A stretch of 64,000 nt of DNA from an uncultured Candidatus Melainabacteria bacterium (GCA_934718135.1 CAKUZW010000003.1:62001-126000), one strand, 5' to 3'. Shown: positions 9,284 through 18,875, numbered from the stretch's first letter. Translations and numbers: made by a program. Notes: generated by a model from the letters alone, not told the origin.

Positions 9284-9648
9284 TTGACAAGGTTGATTGT
9301 TTCATTAAACATAACCATGTGAAAATCTGCACTTGTCATATTTGGATTTTGTTTCATAAATTTTTTAACATCGAATTTTGCTAAAAATTTGTCTAATTTT
9401 TGGATTGTTTTTTCATTACCTTCATTTTCAGATTTTAATTTGGCTATATAACTTTGTGTCATTGCTAAAATTTCATCTTCCGTTAGAGTTGGTAATTCTC
9501 TAATATCGACTTTATCTTTATCATCATTTTCAAGATATTTTTTCTCTTCTTCTTTTTGTTGGTTTTGTTGATGTTGTTTCTTTTCTTGACCTGTAGAAAT
9601 AGCAGATTCAATTCTTTGCCCAAAGGGATTGTTTACTGCATTAAACAT
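9280..9648 (-). CDS. Hypothetical protein, Gln/Glu-rich
   Basis: This 122-residue protein has no recognised domain. The N-terminus MFNAVNNPFGQ resembles the Asn-rich starts of other unknown proteins here. Residues 20-50 are very rich in Q, E and K (KKQHQQNQQKEEEKKY), and the rest is predicted helical, ending NETINLVN. An AAGAGG-type ribosome site precedes the ATG (minus-strand gaggttaattATG). It converges on the prepilin-like gene with a 4-nt overlap of stop regions. Function is unknown. Confidence 0.65.
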   Translation of the reverse strand: MFNAVNNPFGQRIESAISTGQEKKQHQQNQQKEEEKKYLENDDKDKVDIRELPTLTEDEILAMTQSYIAKLKSENEGNEKTIQKLDKFLAKFDVKKFMKQNPNMTSADFHMVMFNETINLVN

Positions 9649-9774
9649 AATTAACCTCTTGAAGATTTTAAATTGACTTTATTTATATCGGATAAAATAT
9701 AAAAAACTTTAAATTTTTAATTCATATAGTGGACATTTTTTTTGTTGATTTTATCCTAAAAATAGGAGGGATTT

Positions 9775-10191
9775 ATGTATACAATCAAAGAAGTTGCAAA
9801 TAAATTAGATATTTCAGAACATACATTACGTTTTTGGGCAAAGAGTGGATTTTTTCCTTTTATAAAAAGAAATGAAAACAATATAAGATTATTTTCTGAT
9901 AATGATTTGGATTGGGTAAGAATTGTAAAATGTTTACGTTCTGTCGGGACAGAAAATAAAGCGATAAAAAGATATATAGATTTGTGTATTCAAGGGGATT
10001 CTACAATTCCTGAAAGATACGGAATTATTCAAGCTACAAAATTGAAAGCTGAAAAACAAATGCTTGAACTTCAACAACAATTAGATTTGTTGCATTATAA
10101 GGAAAAATATTATCAAAATCTGATTAAAAATAACCTAAAAGATGGCTGGAACCCAATGAATAACCAAAATTCAGAAGTAAAAGCAAATTAG
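9775..10191 (+). CDS. MerR-family transcriptional regulator
   Basis: This 138-residue protein has an N-terminal MerR winged-helix DNA-binding domain (YTIKEVANKLDISEHTLRFW, 2-21, then the wing GFFPFIKRNENNIRLFS) and a C-terminal coiled-coil dimerisation helix (about 80-120). It has no effector-binding domain and no cysteine metal site, so the inducer is unknown. AGGAGGG sits just upstream of the ATG. It converges on the EmrB-type pump gene across a shared terminator; a regulatory link to that pump is possible but not shown. Confidence 0.85.
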   Translation: MYTIKEVANKLDISEHTLRFWAKSGFFPFIKRNENNIRLFSDNDLDWVRIVKCLRSVGTENKAIKRYIDLCIQGDSTIPERYGIIQATKLKAEKQMLELQQQLDLLHYKEKYYQNLIKNNLKDGWNPMNNQNSEVKAN

Positions 10192-10212
10192 ATTTTTAAA
10201 TAGTTTTAGAAA

Positions 10213-10248
10213 AAAATAAAGATGCAAAATTTTGCATCTTTATTTTTC
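10213..10248. terminator. Bidirectional intrinsic terminator
   Basis: This perfect 36-nt palindrome (AAAAATAAAGATGCAAAA and its complement) has T-tracts on both strands. It serves the convergent merR and emrB-like genes and overlaps the last codon of the latter. Confidence 0.88.
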
Positions 10249-11819
10249 TATTTAACTTCTTGGTGTTTTTTAAACAAGAATAATAACGGGATTAAAACCA
10301 AACATAAAACACCGAATATTCTGAACGAATCCATGAATGCCCAAAGGTTTGCTTGTTTAACCAATGTACCATATTGAGAATATTCTGCCATGTGAGTTGC
10401 AACAGAAATGTGGGTATATTTTGCAAGTGCAGCAGTTGTTGTTTGAACCCTTTCAATGAATACAGGGTTTAAGTCGCTTAATTTTCCAACCATCATACAT
10501 TGATGCATTTGAGCAAATCGGGTTAACATTGTGGCAACAAGAGATGTACCAACAGCACTTCCGATATTTTTTAACAAGTTTTGAAGTCCGGAAGCGTTTG
10601 TCATTTGTTGATTAGAAATAGTTTCCATTGACAAGTTTATAATTGGAATCATTGAAAGTCCCATTCCTAAACCCATAATATAGTTTGGAATCATGATATT
10701 CATACTTGCGATTTGCAAATTCAAAAATCCGAAAACTAAACCTGCTGTACCCAGTAGTGCCAAACCGACACAAACAAGCATTCTTTTATCAACTTTATCT
10801 GCAATCAAGGCACAAATAATCATTGCGGTCATACTTCCCAAACCACGTGGCATCATTGAAAAACCGCTTAAAAATGCAGTATATCCCATCATACTTTGCA
10901 AGAATTGTGGCAAAATTGCAAGAGAAGCATATAATACAGCCTGCATTATAACTTGAATAATTGTACCAATTATAAAGTTTCTATCTTTAAATACAGATAA
11001 ATCAACAAGTGTATTTTTTCTAACAATTTGTGAAATAAAGAAACAAATTCCTGAAAAACAAGAAACGCCGAAAATCCAACGAATCCAAGTTGCATTGAAC
11101 CAGTCGGCATTATTTCCTTTATCAAAAAATACTTGCAAACATAACAACCAAATTGTCAAGAATAAAAATCCCCAACCGTCCATTTTTACACCTTTTTGGC
11201 GTTGAGAATATGGAGGATTGAATAACATTTTTTTAGACAAAATAGCTGCCAAACATCCAAACGGTACGTTAATAAAGAAAATCCAAGGCCAAGACCAGTT
11301 ATCTGTAATCCAACCACCCAAAACAGGCCCTACAATAGGAGCAATAATTACTCCCATTCCGAATACAGCCATTGCCGTACCACGTTTTTCTTTCGGAAAA
11401 CTTTCCATCATCAAAGCTTGTGAAATAGGAACAATTCCACCACCGCCTGCACCTTGCAAGACACGAAATATAACCATTTCACCCAAATTCCTTGCCATAC
11501 CACAAAGCATAGATGCTACTGTAAACATCATAATACTTATGATATAGAAGTTTTTTCTTCCCAAAAATTTACTGAAAAAATCAACAGACGGAATAATAAT
11601 ACCACTGGCGATTAAGTAACTGGTTAAAATCCACATACTTTCATCACGTGTCGCAGAAAAACTTCCTGCCATGTGTGGTAAAGCTACGTTTGCAATCGTA
11701 CCGTCAATTACGTATATAAAAACAGCCAACAATGTCGGGATTGCTGAGATCCAAGGATTTTTCGGAAGATATTTTTCATCATCCGAAACAGCGACATTTT
11801 CTTTTATTTCTTCTGACAT
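10248..11819 (-). CDS. emrB: DHA2-family multidrug efflux MFS permease (EmrB/QacA type)
   Basis: This 523-residue inner-membrane drug/H+ antiporter has about 14 membrane segments. Motif A-like residues (DFFSKFLGRKNFY) and antiporter motif C (GVIIAPIVGPVLGGWI) are visible. The WILTSYLIASGIIIP segment is typical of EmrB. It works with the adaptor encoded upstream (EmrA-like) and an outer-membrane channel (the divergent TolC-like gene) to pump hydrophobic compounds out of the cell. It is the last gene of marR-emrA-emrB. A 14-bp hairpin lies in the gap before it. Substrates cannot be predicted. Confidence 0.93.
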   Translation of the reverse strand: MSEEIKENVAVSDDEKYLPKNPWISAIPTLLAVFIYVIDGTIANVALPHMAGSFSATRDESMWILTSYLIASGIIIPSVDFFSKFLGRKNFYIISIMMFTVASMLCGMARNLGEMVIFRVLQGAGGGGIVPISQALMMESFPKEKRGTAMAVFGMGVIIAPIVGPVLGGWITDNWSWPWIFFINVPFGCLAAILSKKMLFNPPYSQRQKGVKMDGWGFLFLTIWLLCLQVFFDKGNNADWFNATWIRWIFGVSCFSGICFFISQIVRKNTLVDLSVFKDRNFIIGTIIQVIMQAVLYASLAILPQFLQSMMGYTAFLSGFSMMPRGLGSMTAMIICALIADKVDKRMLVCVGLALLGTAGLVFGFLNLQIASMNIMIPNYIMGLGMGLSMIPIINLSMETISNQQMTNASGLQNLLKNIGSAVGTSLVATMLTRFAQMHQCMMVGKLSDLNPVFIERVQTTTAALAKYTHISVATHMAEYSQYGTLVKQANLWAFMDSFRIFGVLCLVLIPLLFLFKKHQEVK

Positions 11820-11852
11820 TTTTCCCTCAAATTATGTTACTTTAATATTAAA

Positions 11853-11885
11853 TAAGGCACTAAGACAAATAATGTCTTAGTGCCT
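11853..11885 (-). terminator. Intercistronic hairpin between emrA and emrB
   Basis: A perfect 14-bp stem (AAGGCACTAAGACA, 11853-11866, complement 11872-11885) has a 5-nt loop. The minus-strand sequence after the stem is ATTTAATATT, a poor U-tract, so partial termination or mRNA stabilisation is more likely than full termination. Confidence 0.6.
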
Positions 11886-11899
11886 TGTAAGTTATAGTT

Positions 11900-12919
11900 T
11901 TATTTTACTTTTACTTTTGGAACAACAGACATTCCCGGTACAATATTGTATTCGTTAGAGTCTATTTTTTCAGTGAACACAATTTTTACAGGAATTCTTT
12001 GAACAATTTTAACGAATGAACCAACTGCATTTTCAGGTGGGAATAAACTTGATTTAGCACCGGATGCTCTTTGGATACTATCAATTTTACCTTTGAACAC
12101 TTTGTTTGGATAAGTATCAATTTTGATATCAACAGGTTGCCCCGGATGCATTCCTCTCAATTGATTTTCTTTGAAGTTTGCAACAACCCAAACATTTTCA
12201 GGAACCAATGTGAATAAAGGTGAACCTGCTGAAACCCACATACCTTTTTCAACTCTTCTTGATGAAACGGTACCAGATTGTGGAGCGTAGATTTTTGTGT
12301 AAGACAAATCTAATGAAGCTTTGTCTTTAGCTGCTTTAGCTGTTTTCAAGTTAGCATCTGCAACTGTTGTACCTTCTTTATTTGAAAATAAAGCTTGGTT
12401 TGCTTGAGTCAAACTTGCTTGAGCAGAGTCATATTTAACTTGTGCAGAATCTAAAGTTTGTTTAGAAACAGCACCTTGTTCATACAATTTTGTATATCTG
12501 TCCAAATCTTTTTTAGCTAATTCGATATTTGATTGAGCGGCAACCAAATTTGCTTTAGCATTAGATTGGTCAAGTTTAATTTTTTCATAATTTGCATCTG
12601 CTTGTTCAAGTTTGATTTTGTAATCAGCAGAGTCAACAATTGCAACTAAATCACCTTCGTGAACAAATTGGTTATCTTTAACAAATACTTCTTCAATTTG
12701 TCCTGAAACTTTAGGAGAAACATTTACTGTAGTTGTTTCTACATAAGCATCATCAGTTGATTCGTATTGCATTTCATTATACAAATAAACACCTGCAAGT
12801 CCAAAAGCGATAATTGCAACTATCAATGCAATAGTTCTTTTTACACCTTTGTGTTTTGGGTGTTCAGTTTTTTCTGTTTCTTGTGGTTGTTGATTTTGAA
12901 TTTTTTCTTCCATATTCAT
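11900..12919 (-). CDS. emrA: EmrA/HlyD-type membrane fusion protein
   Basis: This periplasmic adaptor joins the EmrB-type permease to the outer-membrane channel. The 339 residues comprise a cytoplasmic tail, one membrane helix (about 28-48), a split biotinyl-lipoyl domain (starting VNVSPKVSGQIEEVFVKDNQ and resuming YAPQSGTVSSRRVEKG), a coiled-coil hairpin (about 95-205) and a C-terminal beta-barrel domain. It lies 7 nt after the marR gene and before emrB, the classic emrRAB order. Length and layout match EmrA. Confidence 0.92.
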   Translation of the reverse strand: MNMEEKIQNQQPQETEKTEHPKHKGVKRTIALIVAIIAFGLAGVYLYNEMQYESTDDAYVETTTVNVSPKVSGQIEEVFVKDNQFVHEGDLVAIVDSADYKIKLEQADANYEKIKLDQSNAKANLVAAQSNIELAKKDLDRYTKLYEQGAVSKQTLDSAQVKYDSAQASLTQANQALFSNKEGTTVADANLKTAKAAKDKASLDLSYTKIYAPQSGTVSSRRVEKGMWVSAGSPLFTLVPENVWVVANFKENQLRGMHPGQPVDIKIDTYPNKVFKGKIDSIQRASGAKSSLFPPENAVGSFVKIVQRIPVKIVFTEKIDSNEYNIVPGMSVVPKVKVK

Positions 12920-12926
12920 AACCTCT

Positions 12927-13388
12927 TTATATTTTCATTTCTACTTCTTTTTCTAAGCTTTCTCTAAATTTTTTTATTGAATTTATCAGTTCAATTTTGT
13001 CTTCATCGGATAGAACTTTTGGTAACTTATCCATATAATCTTTTATCACATTAGTAACATCTTGTGTTGTTTTTATACCTATTGGCGTAAGTTTCATTTT
13101 TTTTACAAGTCTGTTATTTTTTGTATCGACAAATCTTTCAATAAAACCTTTTTCTTCCAAAGAATTCAATAATCTTCCGGTGCAAGGTCTGTCTTTCAAT
13201 ATCAATTTCGCCAAATCTCTTTGACAAATACCTTCGTGACCAAGCAATGTATCTAGAACAACAAATTCATCAAGATTTATTGGTAAATCAAGTTTGCTAA
13301 AAATTTGCATTCCTAAATATTTGCAATACTTAGCTGTTTGTTCTAGTTGGTAATATATTGAATCTATATAGTGTTCGCATTCGTACAT
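12927..13388 (-). CDS. MarR-family repressor (EmrR-like)
   Basis: This 153-residue protein has the MarR fold. Its winged helix-turn-helix (about 45-105) includes GHEGICQRDLAKLILKDRP and the wing LLNSLEEKGFIERFVDTKNNR, flanked by helical dimerisation segments. It is first in the operon with emrA and emrB, and its start diverges from tolC, so it probably represses both directions from the dyads in the 130-bp gap. MarR proteins are usually released by the phenolic or hydrophobic compounds that the pump exports; this is inference from the family. Confidence 0.9.
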   Translation of the reverse strand: MYECEHYIDSIYYQLEQTAKYCKYLGMQIFSKLDLPINLDEFVVLDTLLGHEGICQRDLAKLILKDRPCTGRLLNSLEEKGFIERFVDTKNNRLVKKMKLTPIGIKTTQDVTNVIKDYMDKLPKVLSDEDKIELINSIKKFRESLEKEVEMKI

Positions 13389-13427
13389 GTTATTTTAAAT
13401 TTCTTTTTGTATTTGAATTTGCATTTA

Positions 13428-13473
13428 GTTGTAAAAATAATATGTTGCATTTACAACAATATTATGTTATCAT
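13428..13473 (+). promoter_or_regulatory. tolC-like promoter with MarR-type dyad
   Basis: The inverted repeat GTTGTAAA (13428-13435) / TTTACAAC (13450-13457) overlaps a promoter with -35 TTGCAT (13445-13450), a 17-bp spacer and -10 TATCAT (13468-13473), which is preceded by TGT (extended -10). TTGCATTTA occurs twice (13419-13427, 13445-13453). This is a likely binding site for the divergently encoded MarR protein. Confidence 0.65.
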
Positions 13474-13518
13474 ACTGATATAGAAAATGCAAGTATATTT
13501 TTTAGAGGATTTAAAACA

Positions 13519-14922
13519 TTGAAAAAGAGTATTATTACACTATTATTAGCAAGTTTTATATTAACAGAAATTTCACCTGCGGCATGCTTTGCTTTAGGTA
13601 GTCAAAAAAATAATAATGAACCTAAAAAGGTTTCTATTTCTAAAACTCACAAACAAAGACAAAAAAGTGATGAGTTTAAATATGAATATATTAATTATAA
13701 CTGGTGGAGCAATTTTAATGATGATATCTTAAACGGTTATATTGATAAAGCTATCAAAAATAACTACGATTTAAAAATGGCAACAATAGCTGTTGATGAA
13801 TATTATCAAGCTGTAAAAATTCAATTTGCCAGTGAACTTCCAACAGCAGGAGTAGGTTTTGGAACCGGTTATACCAAAATGCCTGAAAACTCTGGTTCTG
13901 ATTGGGGTTTTGCAATGCCGGCTTTTGCAAGTTATGAAGTGGATTTATTTTTAAAAAATCACGACAAAACAAATGCTTCTAAAAAAGAATACGAATCTTC
14001 TTTGCAAGATGAAAGAGCTGCTTATATTTCAGTAGCTTCTGCAGTTGGAACAGCATATTTCAATGTAGTAAAATTAGACAAATTAATTTCGTTACAAGAA
14101 GAAATTGTTAAAGATAGAAAAGTTATTTACGACTTGATGTTAGCTAGAAACAAAGAAGGTTTAACATCTACTGCTGATACTGTAAAAGCTAACAAAGCTT
14201 ATATCGCAGGAAAAACAGATTTAACAGAATTCAAAAAACAAAGAACTAAATTATTAAATCAATTAGCAGTTCTTATTGGAGAAAATCCAAACAATGCTGA
14301 AAAATTATCAAGAATAAGTTTTGACCGTTTGAATTATACAGGAGCTACACCTTCTGAAATTCCTACAGATATAATTATGCAAAGACCTGACTATATCAAA
14401 GCTGAAAAAATGGTTGAAAAAGCAGGTATTGATGTAAAAGTTGCCAGAAAAGAATTTTTACCTACTTTCAATATTGGAGCGGTTGCATTTTTCTTAGCAA
14501 ATGATTTTGGCAGTTTGTGGTCTACAAAAAATGCTTTGGCAGCTCTTGGTGGAGGTTTGAATTTGCCGATATTTACAGGTGGGAAAAGAATTGCAAACTT
14601 ACGTCTTAAAAAAGATGAATATGAAAGAGTTTTGAACAATTATTACAAAACAAACTTAACTGCAATTCAAGAAGTTAATGATGCAATGGTTTCTCTAAAA
14701 CTTGATAATGATAAATACTCAGATATCAAGACAAGGGCAAAACTTGAAAGAGAAGATTTCGGATTCAGTACACATAAATATAATGAAGGTACAATTTCAA
14801 AACTTGATTTGGTTCAGGTAAAAGAAAATGTTCTATACACTGATCAACAAGTTGTAAATGATAAAATCAACTGCCTTGTAGATTATATCGGACTTTATAA
14901 AGCAGTTGGAAGTCAATTATAA
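13519..14922 (+). CDS. TolC/NodT-type outer membrane efflux protein
   Basis: This 467-residue outer-membrane channel of the OEP family completes a tripartite pump with the divergent EmrA/EmrB genes. A signal peptide (MKKSIITLLLASFILTEISPA) is followed by two OEP repeats, with family hallmarks such as RPDYIKAEKMVEKAGIDVK and GLNLPIFTGGKR. A TTG start at 13519 is chosen because it begins the signal peptide and follows TAGAGGAT. No lipobox cysteine at the cleavage site is obvious, although AACFALG near 22-28 contains one Cys. Confidence 0.9.
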   Translation: MKKSIITLLLASFILTEISPAACFALGSQKNNNEPKKVSISKTHKQRQKSDEFKYEYINYNWWSNFNDDILNGYIDKAIKNNYDLKMATIAVDEYYQAVKIQFASELPTAGVGFGTGYTKMPENSGSDWGFAMPAFASYEVDLFLKNHDKTNASKKEYESSLQDERAAYISVASAVGTAYFNVVKLDKLISLQEEIVKDRKVIYDLMLARNKEGLTSTADTVKANKAYIAGKTDLTEFKKQRTKLLNQLAVLIGENPNNAEKLSRISFDRLNYTGATPSEIPTDIIMQRPDYIKAEKMVEKAGIDVKVARKEFLPTFNIGAVAFFLANDFGSLWSTKNALAALGGGLNLPIFTGGKRIANLRLKKDEYERVLNNYYKTNLTAIQEVNDAMVSLKLDNDKYSDIKTRAKLEREDFGFSTHKYNEGTISKLDLVQVKENVLYTDQQVVNDKINCLVDYIGLYKAVGSQL

Positions 14923-14967
14923 TAAAAAACTAACACTAAATCTTAATCATATTTTTACTTACTAAAT

Positions 14968-14998
14968 AAGCCGACATTTATTTGCCGGCTTTTCATTT
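14968..14998. terminator. Terminator between tolC-like gene and recJ
   Basis: AAGCCGACA (14968-14976) pairs with TGCCGGCTT (14983-14991), with one A-C mismatch on the plus strand that becomes a G-U pair on the minus strand. A T-tract follows on the plus side. It serves the convergent gene ends. Confidence 0.7.
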
Positions 14999-14999
14999 T

Positions 15000-17354
15000 T
15001 TATACCAAAATTTGAGTCAAATCATCTTCTAAAAGACTTTTTTGGAATGCTTCACATTCAACAATCATATCAAATATTTGAGAATATTTTGTGCTGTGCA
15101 AAACCTTTGATAAATCATCAATACCAAGCATTTCAACCGTATAAAAAGAACTGTTTTTATCTAAAATATTAATAAAACCAACTTCTTCATATAATTCTAA
15201 AAGTTTTTCAAAAATTTTCACAGATTTGCCTAAAAAGCTTGCACAACGAACAAGTTCAATTTTTCCACCATTATTGTGAACAGCAAATTTCAACATGCCT
15301 GTAAATGTTTTCAAAAAATCTTGCTCATCCAAAACTTTTGGTTCATAACTCATAAAGTGAAGTCCTTTTGGTTGGGCTTTTTCAAGGATATTGTCCAAAG
15401 TTTCTCTATCTGCCGGATAATCAAAAAATATTACGACATCACATTTTGGAATATCTTGTCTGGTGAAAGTATTTGAAGATATTTCCGCGAACGGTTTTAT
15501 AGTATCTAAAATATACTTACTTTCTGCAAAAATTCTTATGTTTAATTTTGATTTTTTAATGTAATCATTGACGTTTGGCAAAATTCCCGACTTCATTCGG
15601 TTATCATATATTTTATAATTAGTTTGAGGAACAACTTCTTCTTCTTTTAAAGTGTCAGAATGAACGTCATCAATAATTAATTGAACAGAAATATTTCCAT
15701 TAAATTCGTTTATTTGCGGGTGGAAAGCAATATCCAAATTATCACCCGAATTCAATCCGATGTCCCCTTTTTGCCACCAAATCGAAGTAAATTCGTTAGC
15801 ATCTTTCCCTACAACAAGACGCAGGTGAGAATTATCTGCCCCCATTAACCTTTTTTGTTTAACTTTCAAATTGTCCATCTCAAAAACAGGACTTGGGTTC
15901 GAAGCTCCAAACGGTTCAAGTTTAGAAATTTCTTCAACCAAATCTACTGAAACATCTGACGGATTTACTTTCAAATCTATTTTTACAAACGGTTTTAAAT
16001 CTTTATTTGCCGTATAAGATTTTACAGTATCACAAAGTGCTTTTTTAACAGTTTCGAAAGGTGTTTTTTCTCCTGTAAAACTCAATCCGGCAGCCATTTT
16101 ATGTCCGCCAAAACCGTCAAACAATTCAGCATTTTCATTCAAAACATCATATAAAGGTACGCCTTCAATACTTCTTGCAGAACATCTGTACTGGTCTTTA
16201 TCCTTGACATAACTCATCAAAAACACCGGTTTGTAATACTTTTCAACAAGTTTTGATGCCACAATCCCAACAATCCCGATATGCCAACCTTCTTTAGCTA
16301 AAACGATTGCCGGATATTTATTACCTTCTTTTTGTACCATTGCATCTGCTTGGGCAAAAACCTCTTGGCACAACGTTTGACGAACTTTATTTAATTCATT
16401 CAAAGTTGTCACTGCCATTTGAACTTCTTGCGGATTTTCAGAAATTAAAACTTTCAGGGCAGATTCAACCGTATCTAGTCTGCCTGAAGCGTTAATTCTC
16501 GGAGCAACACCAAAAGCTATCATTTCAGATGTTACACCCTTTGTAATATCATATCCTGCACTTTCCAAAAGTCGTTTTAGGCCGTCATGTTTGCCTTTTG
16601 AAATAAGTTCAAGACCCTTAGTGACAAAATATCTGTTTTCTCCAAGTAGCGGAACAACGTCAGATACTGTCCCAACTGCAACAAACGGTAAAATTTCATA
16701 TACAAATTCCGTTTTTTCGTATTTTGTTAAAATTGCTTGAGCAACTTTGAATGCAACCCCGCACCCTGCAAGGTATGTAATGTATTCAATCTGTTTTGCC
16801 GAAAGATTTTCATCTAATGCATTCGGAGCCTTAGGATTAATTATCGCATAAGCAGGTGGCAATTCTTCCGGAGCCTCGTGGTGATCTGTAATTATTACAT
16901 CAATAATTTTGAAACTGTTCATAAATTTAACAGCATCAACATCTGAAATTCCACAATCTACAGAAATTATGACTTTCGGTTTAACAGTTGTCATAAGTTT
17001 TATTAATGCCTTTTTATCAAAACCGTGTCCTTCGTTTTCTCTATCCGGAATAAAATAATGAACATCTGCCCCTAAATACTTTAAAGTCTTGTACAAAACA
17101 GAAGTAGATGTAACACCATCTGCGTCAAAATCTCCATATACAATTATTGTTTCATTATTTTTAATTGCACGAGATAATCTATCAACAACTTTTGGCATAT
17201 CGCAAAAAGCATTTGGTGAAGTTAGAGTCATTTCTAAAGGGTTTAGAAACTCTATCATTTCTTTTTGCGTTTTTATTCCTCGTGAAATTAATAACCTTTT
17301 TATTAACGACTTTTCACTTGTATCAGTCGAATCTAAAATCCATTCTTTCTTCAT
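15000..17354 (-). CDS. recJ: Single-stranded-DNA-specific exonuclease RecJ
   Basis: This 5'-3' ssDNA exonuclease acts in RecF-pathway recombination, mismatch and base-excision repair. The DHH-family metal motifs are DFDADGVTS (75-83), DCGISD (133-138) and DHHE (157-160). The DHHA1 domain carries GGHKMAAGLSF (about 415-425), and an OB-fold follows. The 784-residue length exceeds E. coli RecJ (577) because of a C-terminal extension (about 570-784) of the kind seen in Firmicutes and cyanobacterial RecJ. No convincing SD precedes the ATG. Confidence 0.95.
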   Translation of the reverse strand: MKKEWILDSTDTSEKSLIKRLLISRGIKTQKEMIEFLNPLEMTLTSPNAFCDMPKVVDRLSRAIKNNETIIVYGDFDADGVTSTSVLYKTLKYLGADVHYFIPDRENEGHGFDKKALIKLMTTVKPKVIISVDCGISDVDAVKFMNSFKIIDVIITDHHEAPEELPPAYAIINPKAPNALDENLSAKQIEYITYLAGCGVAFKVAQAILTKYEKTEFVYEILPFVAVGTVSDVVPLLGENRYFVTKGLELISKGKHDGLKRLLESAGYDITKGVTSEMIAFGVAPRINASGRLDTVESALKVLISENPQEVQMAVTTLNELNKVRQTLCQEVFAQADAMVQKEGNKYPAIVLAKEGWHIGIVGIVASKLVEKYYKPVFLMSYVKDKDQYRCSARSIEGVPLYDVLNENAELFDGFGGHKMAAGLSFTGEKTPFETVKKALCDTVKSYTANKDLKPFVKIDLKVNPSDVSVDLVEEISKLEPFGASNPSPVFEMDNLKVKQKRLMGADNSHLRLVVGKDANEFTSIWWQKGDIGLNSGDNLDIAFHPQINEFNGNISVQLIIDDVHSDTLKEEEVVPQTNYKIYDNRMKSGILPNVNDYIKKSKLNIRIFAESKYILDTIKPFAEISSNTFTRQDIPKCDVVIFFDYPADRETLDNILEKAQPKGLHFMSYEPKVLDEQDFLKTFTGMLKFAVHNNGGKIELVRCASFLGKSVKIFEKLLELYEEVGFINILDKNSSFYTVEMLGIDDLSKVLHSTKYSQIFDMIVECEAFQKSLLEDDLTQILV

Positions 17355-17493
17355 TTTTATTTATCCCAAGTCCTTTAATCAAAATAATATCACAGAAAAT
17401 CGTGTTGTTAAATGATGTAAATTTCTTTTACTTTTGAATAAAATAAACTAATATAAATAAAAAGTTTACAACTGGAATGGAGGAATACTCAAT

Positions 17494-17934
17494 ATGAAAA
17501 GATTTTCAAAACTATTTACCATTGCATTAGGTATGGTTGTTTTATCAAGCAGTATGGTTATGGCAGAAACAAAATTTACACCGCTAAATTTTGATGACTC
17601 TTCTTCAATCAAAACAACAACATCATCTCCAACAACTTCTACTTATACAACAACAGAAGTAAAAGGAACTGATTTGCTTGACCCAAGCCAAGTTACAGGC
17701 GGAACTAAAATGCAAAACTCAATTTTACAAATTGAAAATGCACAAGTTGAAATTAGAAATAAATTGTTAAACTACAAAACAAATTATGCTGAAATAGATT
17801 CTCGTTATCAAAATGTAAAATCTGAAAGAGCATCTGCTAAAAAACAAATCAGATACGCTGAAAGAAAAATTAAAAATTTAGATAATGCGAAAAAAAGAAT
17901 TAGAAAAAACTTTGAACGTAAAATAAATATATAA
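17494..17934 (+). CDS. Secreted coiled-coil hypothetical protein
   Basis: This 146-residue protein has a signal peptide (KRFSKLFTIALGMVVLSSS, cut after VMA near residue 24), a Thr/Ser-rich linker (about 38-55) and a charged C-terminal helix (about 75-146) likely to form a coiled coil, ending in a strongly basic segment. TGGAGG precedes the ATG and an intrinsic terminator follows, so it is a monocistronic gene. Function unknown; the layout suits an envelope-associated structural protein. Confidence 0.7.
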   Translation: MKRFSKLFTIALGMVVLSSSMVMAETKFTPLNFDDSSSIKTTTSSPTTSTYTTTEVKGTDLLDPSQVTGGTKMQNSILQIENAQVEIRNKLLNYKTNYAEIDSRYQNVKSERASAKKQIRYAERKIKNLDNAKKRIRKNFERKINI

Positions 17935-17963
17935 TTTCAAGGGAAAATTTATTTAAAGGAAGG

Positions 17964-17997
17964 AAAAGACTATCAAGATATTTTGATAGTCTTTTTT
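17964..17997 (+). terminator. Intrinsic terminator
   Basis: A 13-bp stem, AAAAGACTATCAA (17964-17976) with TTGATAGTCTTTT (17983-17995), closes a 6-nt loop and runs into TTTTTT. Confidence 0.9.
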
Positions 17998-18023
17998 CTA
18001 TTCTATGATAAAATATTGTTGTT

Positions 18024-18641
18024 ATGGAGCATGTTGCAAATACTGAAAAGACAAAGCTTAACACGCAAGAATTATTTGAAAAATATTGTATAAAAAGAAC
18101 TCATTCTAAAGAAGTTCAAAGAGTTTCAATCCTCATATTTGAAGAAGTTAATAGAAAAATTAAAGAACTATCTCCTGAGTTGGAGGAAATTTTAAATTCT
18201 GCAACACTTTTGCATGATATTGGTTATTCAAAATCAGATGGGAAAGATCATAATAAATATTCTGCCCAAATAGTTAAAGAAGAAGGACTGTCTGATTTTT
18301 CAGAGGAACAAACCGAAATAATTTCACTAATTTGTCTTTATCATAGAGGGAAACTTCCTGATAAACATGAAGATTTTGAATACGGCAAATTAGATAAAAA
18401 AGAAAGAAAAATTGTAAAAAGATTATGTGGAATTCTAAAAATAGCAGATAGTTTTTCTGATACAGATATTTTAAATATTAAAGATATTAAAATTGAATAT
18501 AATAAGGAAAATAAATCTGCAGAAATATACCTAATACTTTATAAGAGCGACAAATCAATAGATATATTGAAAGTAATTAAAAAGAAAGAATTGTTTGAGA
18601 TTGGGTTTAAAACTCAAATAATTTTTAAGATATGGAAATAA
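18024..18641 (+). CDS. HD-domain phosphohydrolase-like protein
   Basis: This 205-residue protein has an HD domain: H28, the HD pair H64-D65 in LLHDIGYSK, H75 in KDHNKYS and YHRG near 112-115. The arrangement resembles the C-terminal HD module of Ppx/GppA exopolyphosphatases without the N-terminal phosphatase half. The substrate is unknown. No SD sequence precedes the ATG; instead TAAAAT (18009-18014) lies 9 nt upstream, so the transcript may be nearly leaderless. It lies between a terminator and tRNA-Ile. Confidence 0.8.
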   Translation: MEHVANTEKTKLNTQELFEKYCIKRTHSKEVQRVSILIFEEVNRKIKELSPELEEILNSATLLHDIGYSKSDGKDHNKYSAQIVKEEGLSDFSEEQTEIISLICLYHRGKLPDKHEDFEYGKLDKKERKIVKRLCGILKIADSFSDTDILNIKDIKIEYNKENKSAEIYLILYKSDKSIDILKVIKKKELFEIGFKTQIIFKIWK

Positions 18642-18725
18642 AATAAAAACAAGGGCTTGATTTTAAAAAATGTTTATAGTACATTTGTTCATGCGGAAGT
18701 GAAAACAGACGCAAGACCAATATGC

Positions 18726-18799
<74 letters not shown>

Positions 18800-18806
18800 T
18801 ATAAAG

Positions 18807-18836
18807 AAGAGGACAGGATTTAAGTCCTCTTTTTTA
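18807..18836 (+). terminator. tRNA-Ile terminator
   Basis: Stem AAGAGGAC (18807-18814) pairs with GTCCTCTT (18824-18831), followed by TTTTT. Confidence 0.88.
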
Positions 18837-18875
18837 TTATTTAAAATTTTAGTATTTTATAAGTAAAGGGATAAT

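Noticed and set aside
11853..11885. Full transcription terminator separating emrA and emrB
   Set aside because: The hairpin is strong but is followed by a poor U-tract, and the two proteins must function together; partial attenuation is more likely.
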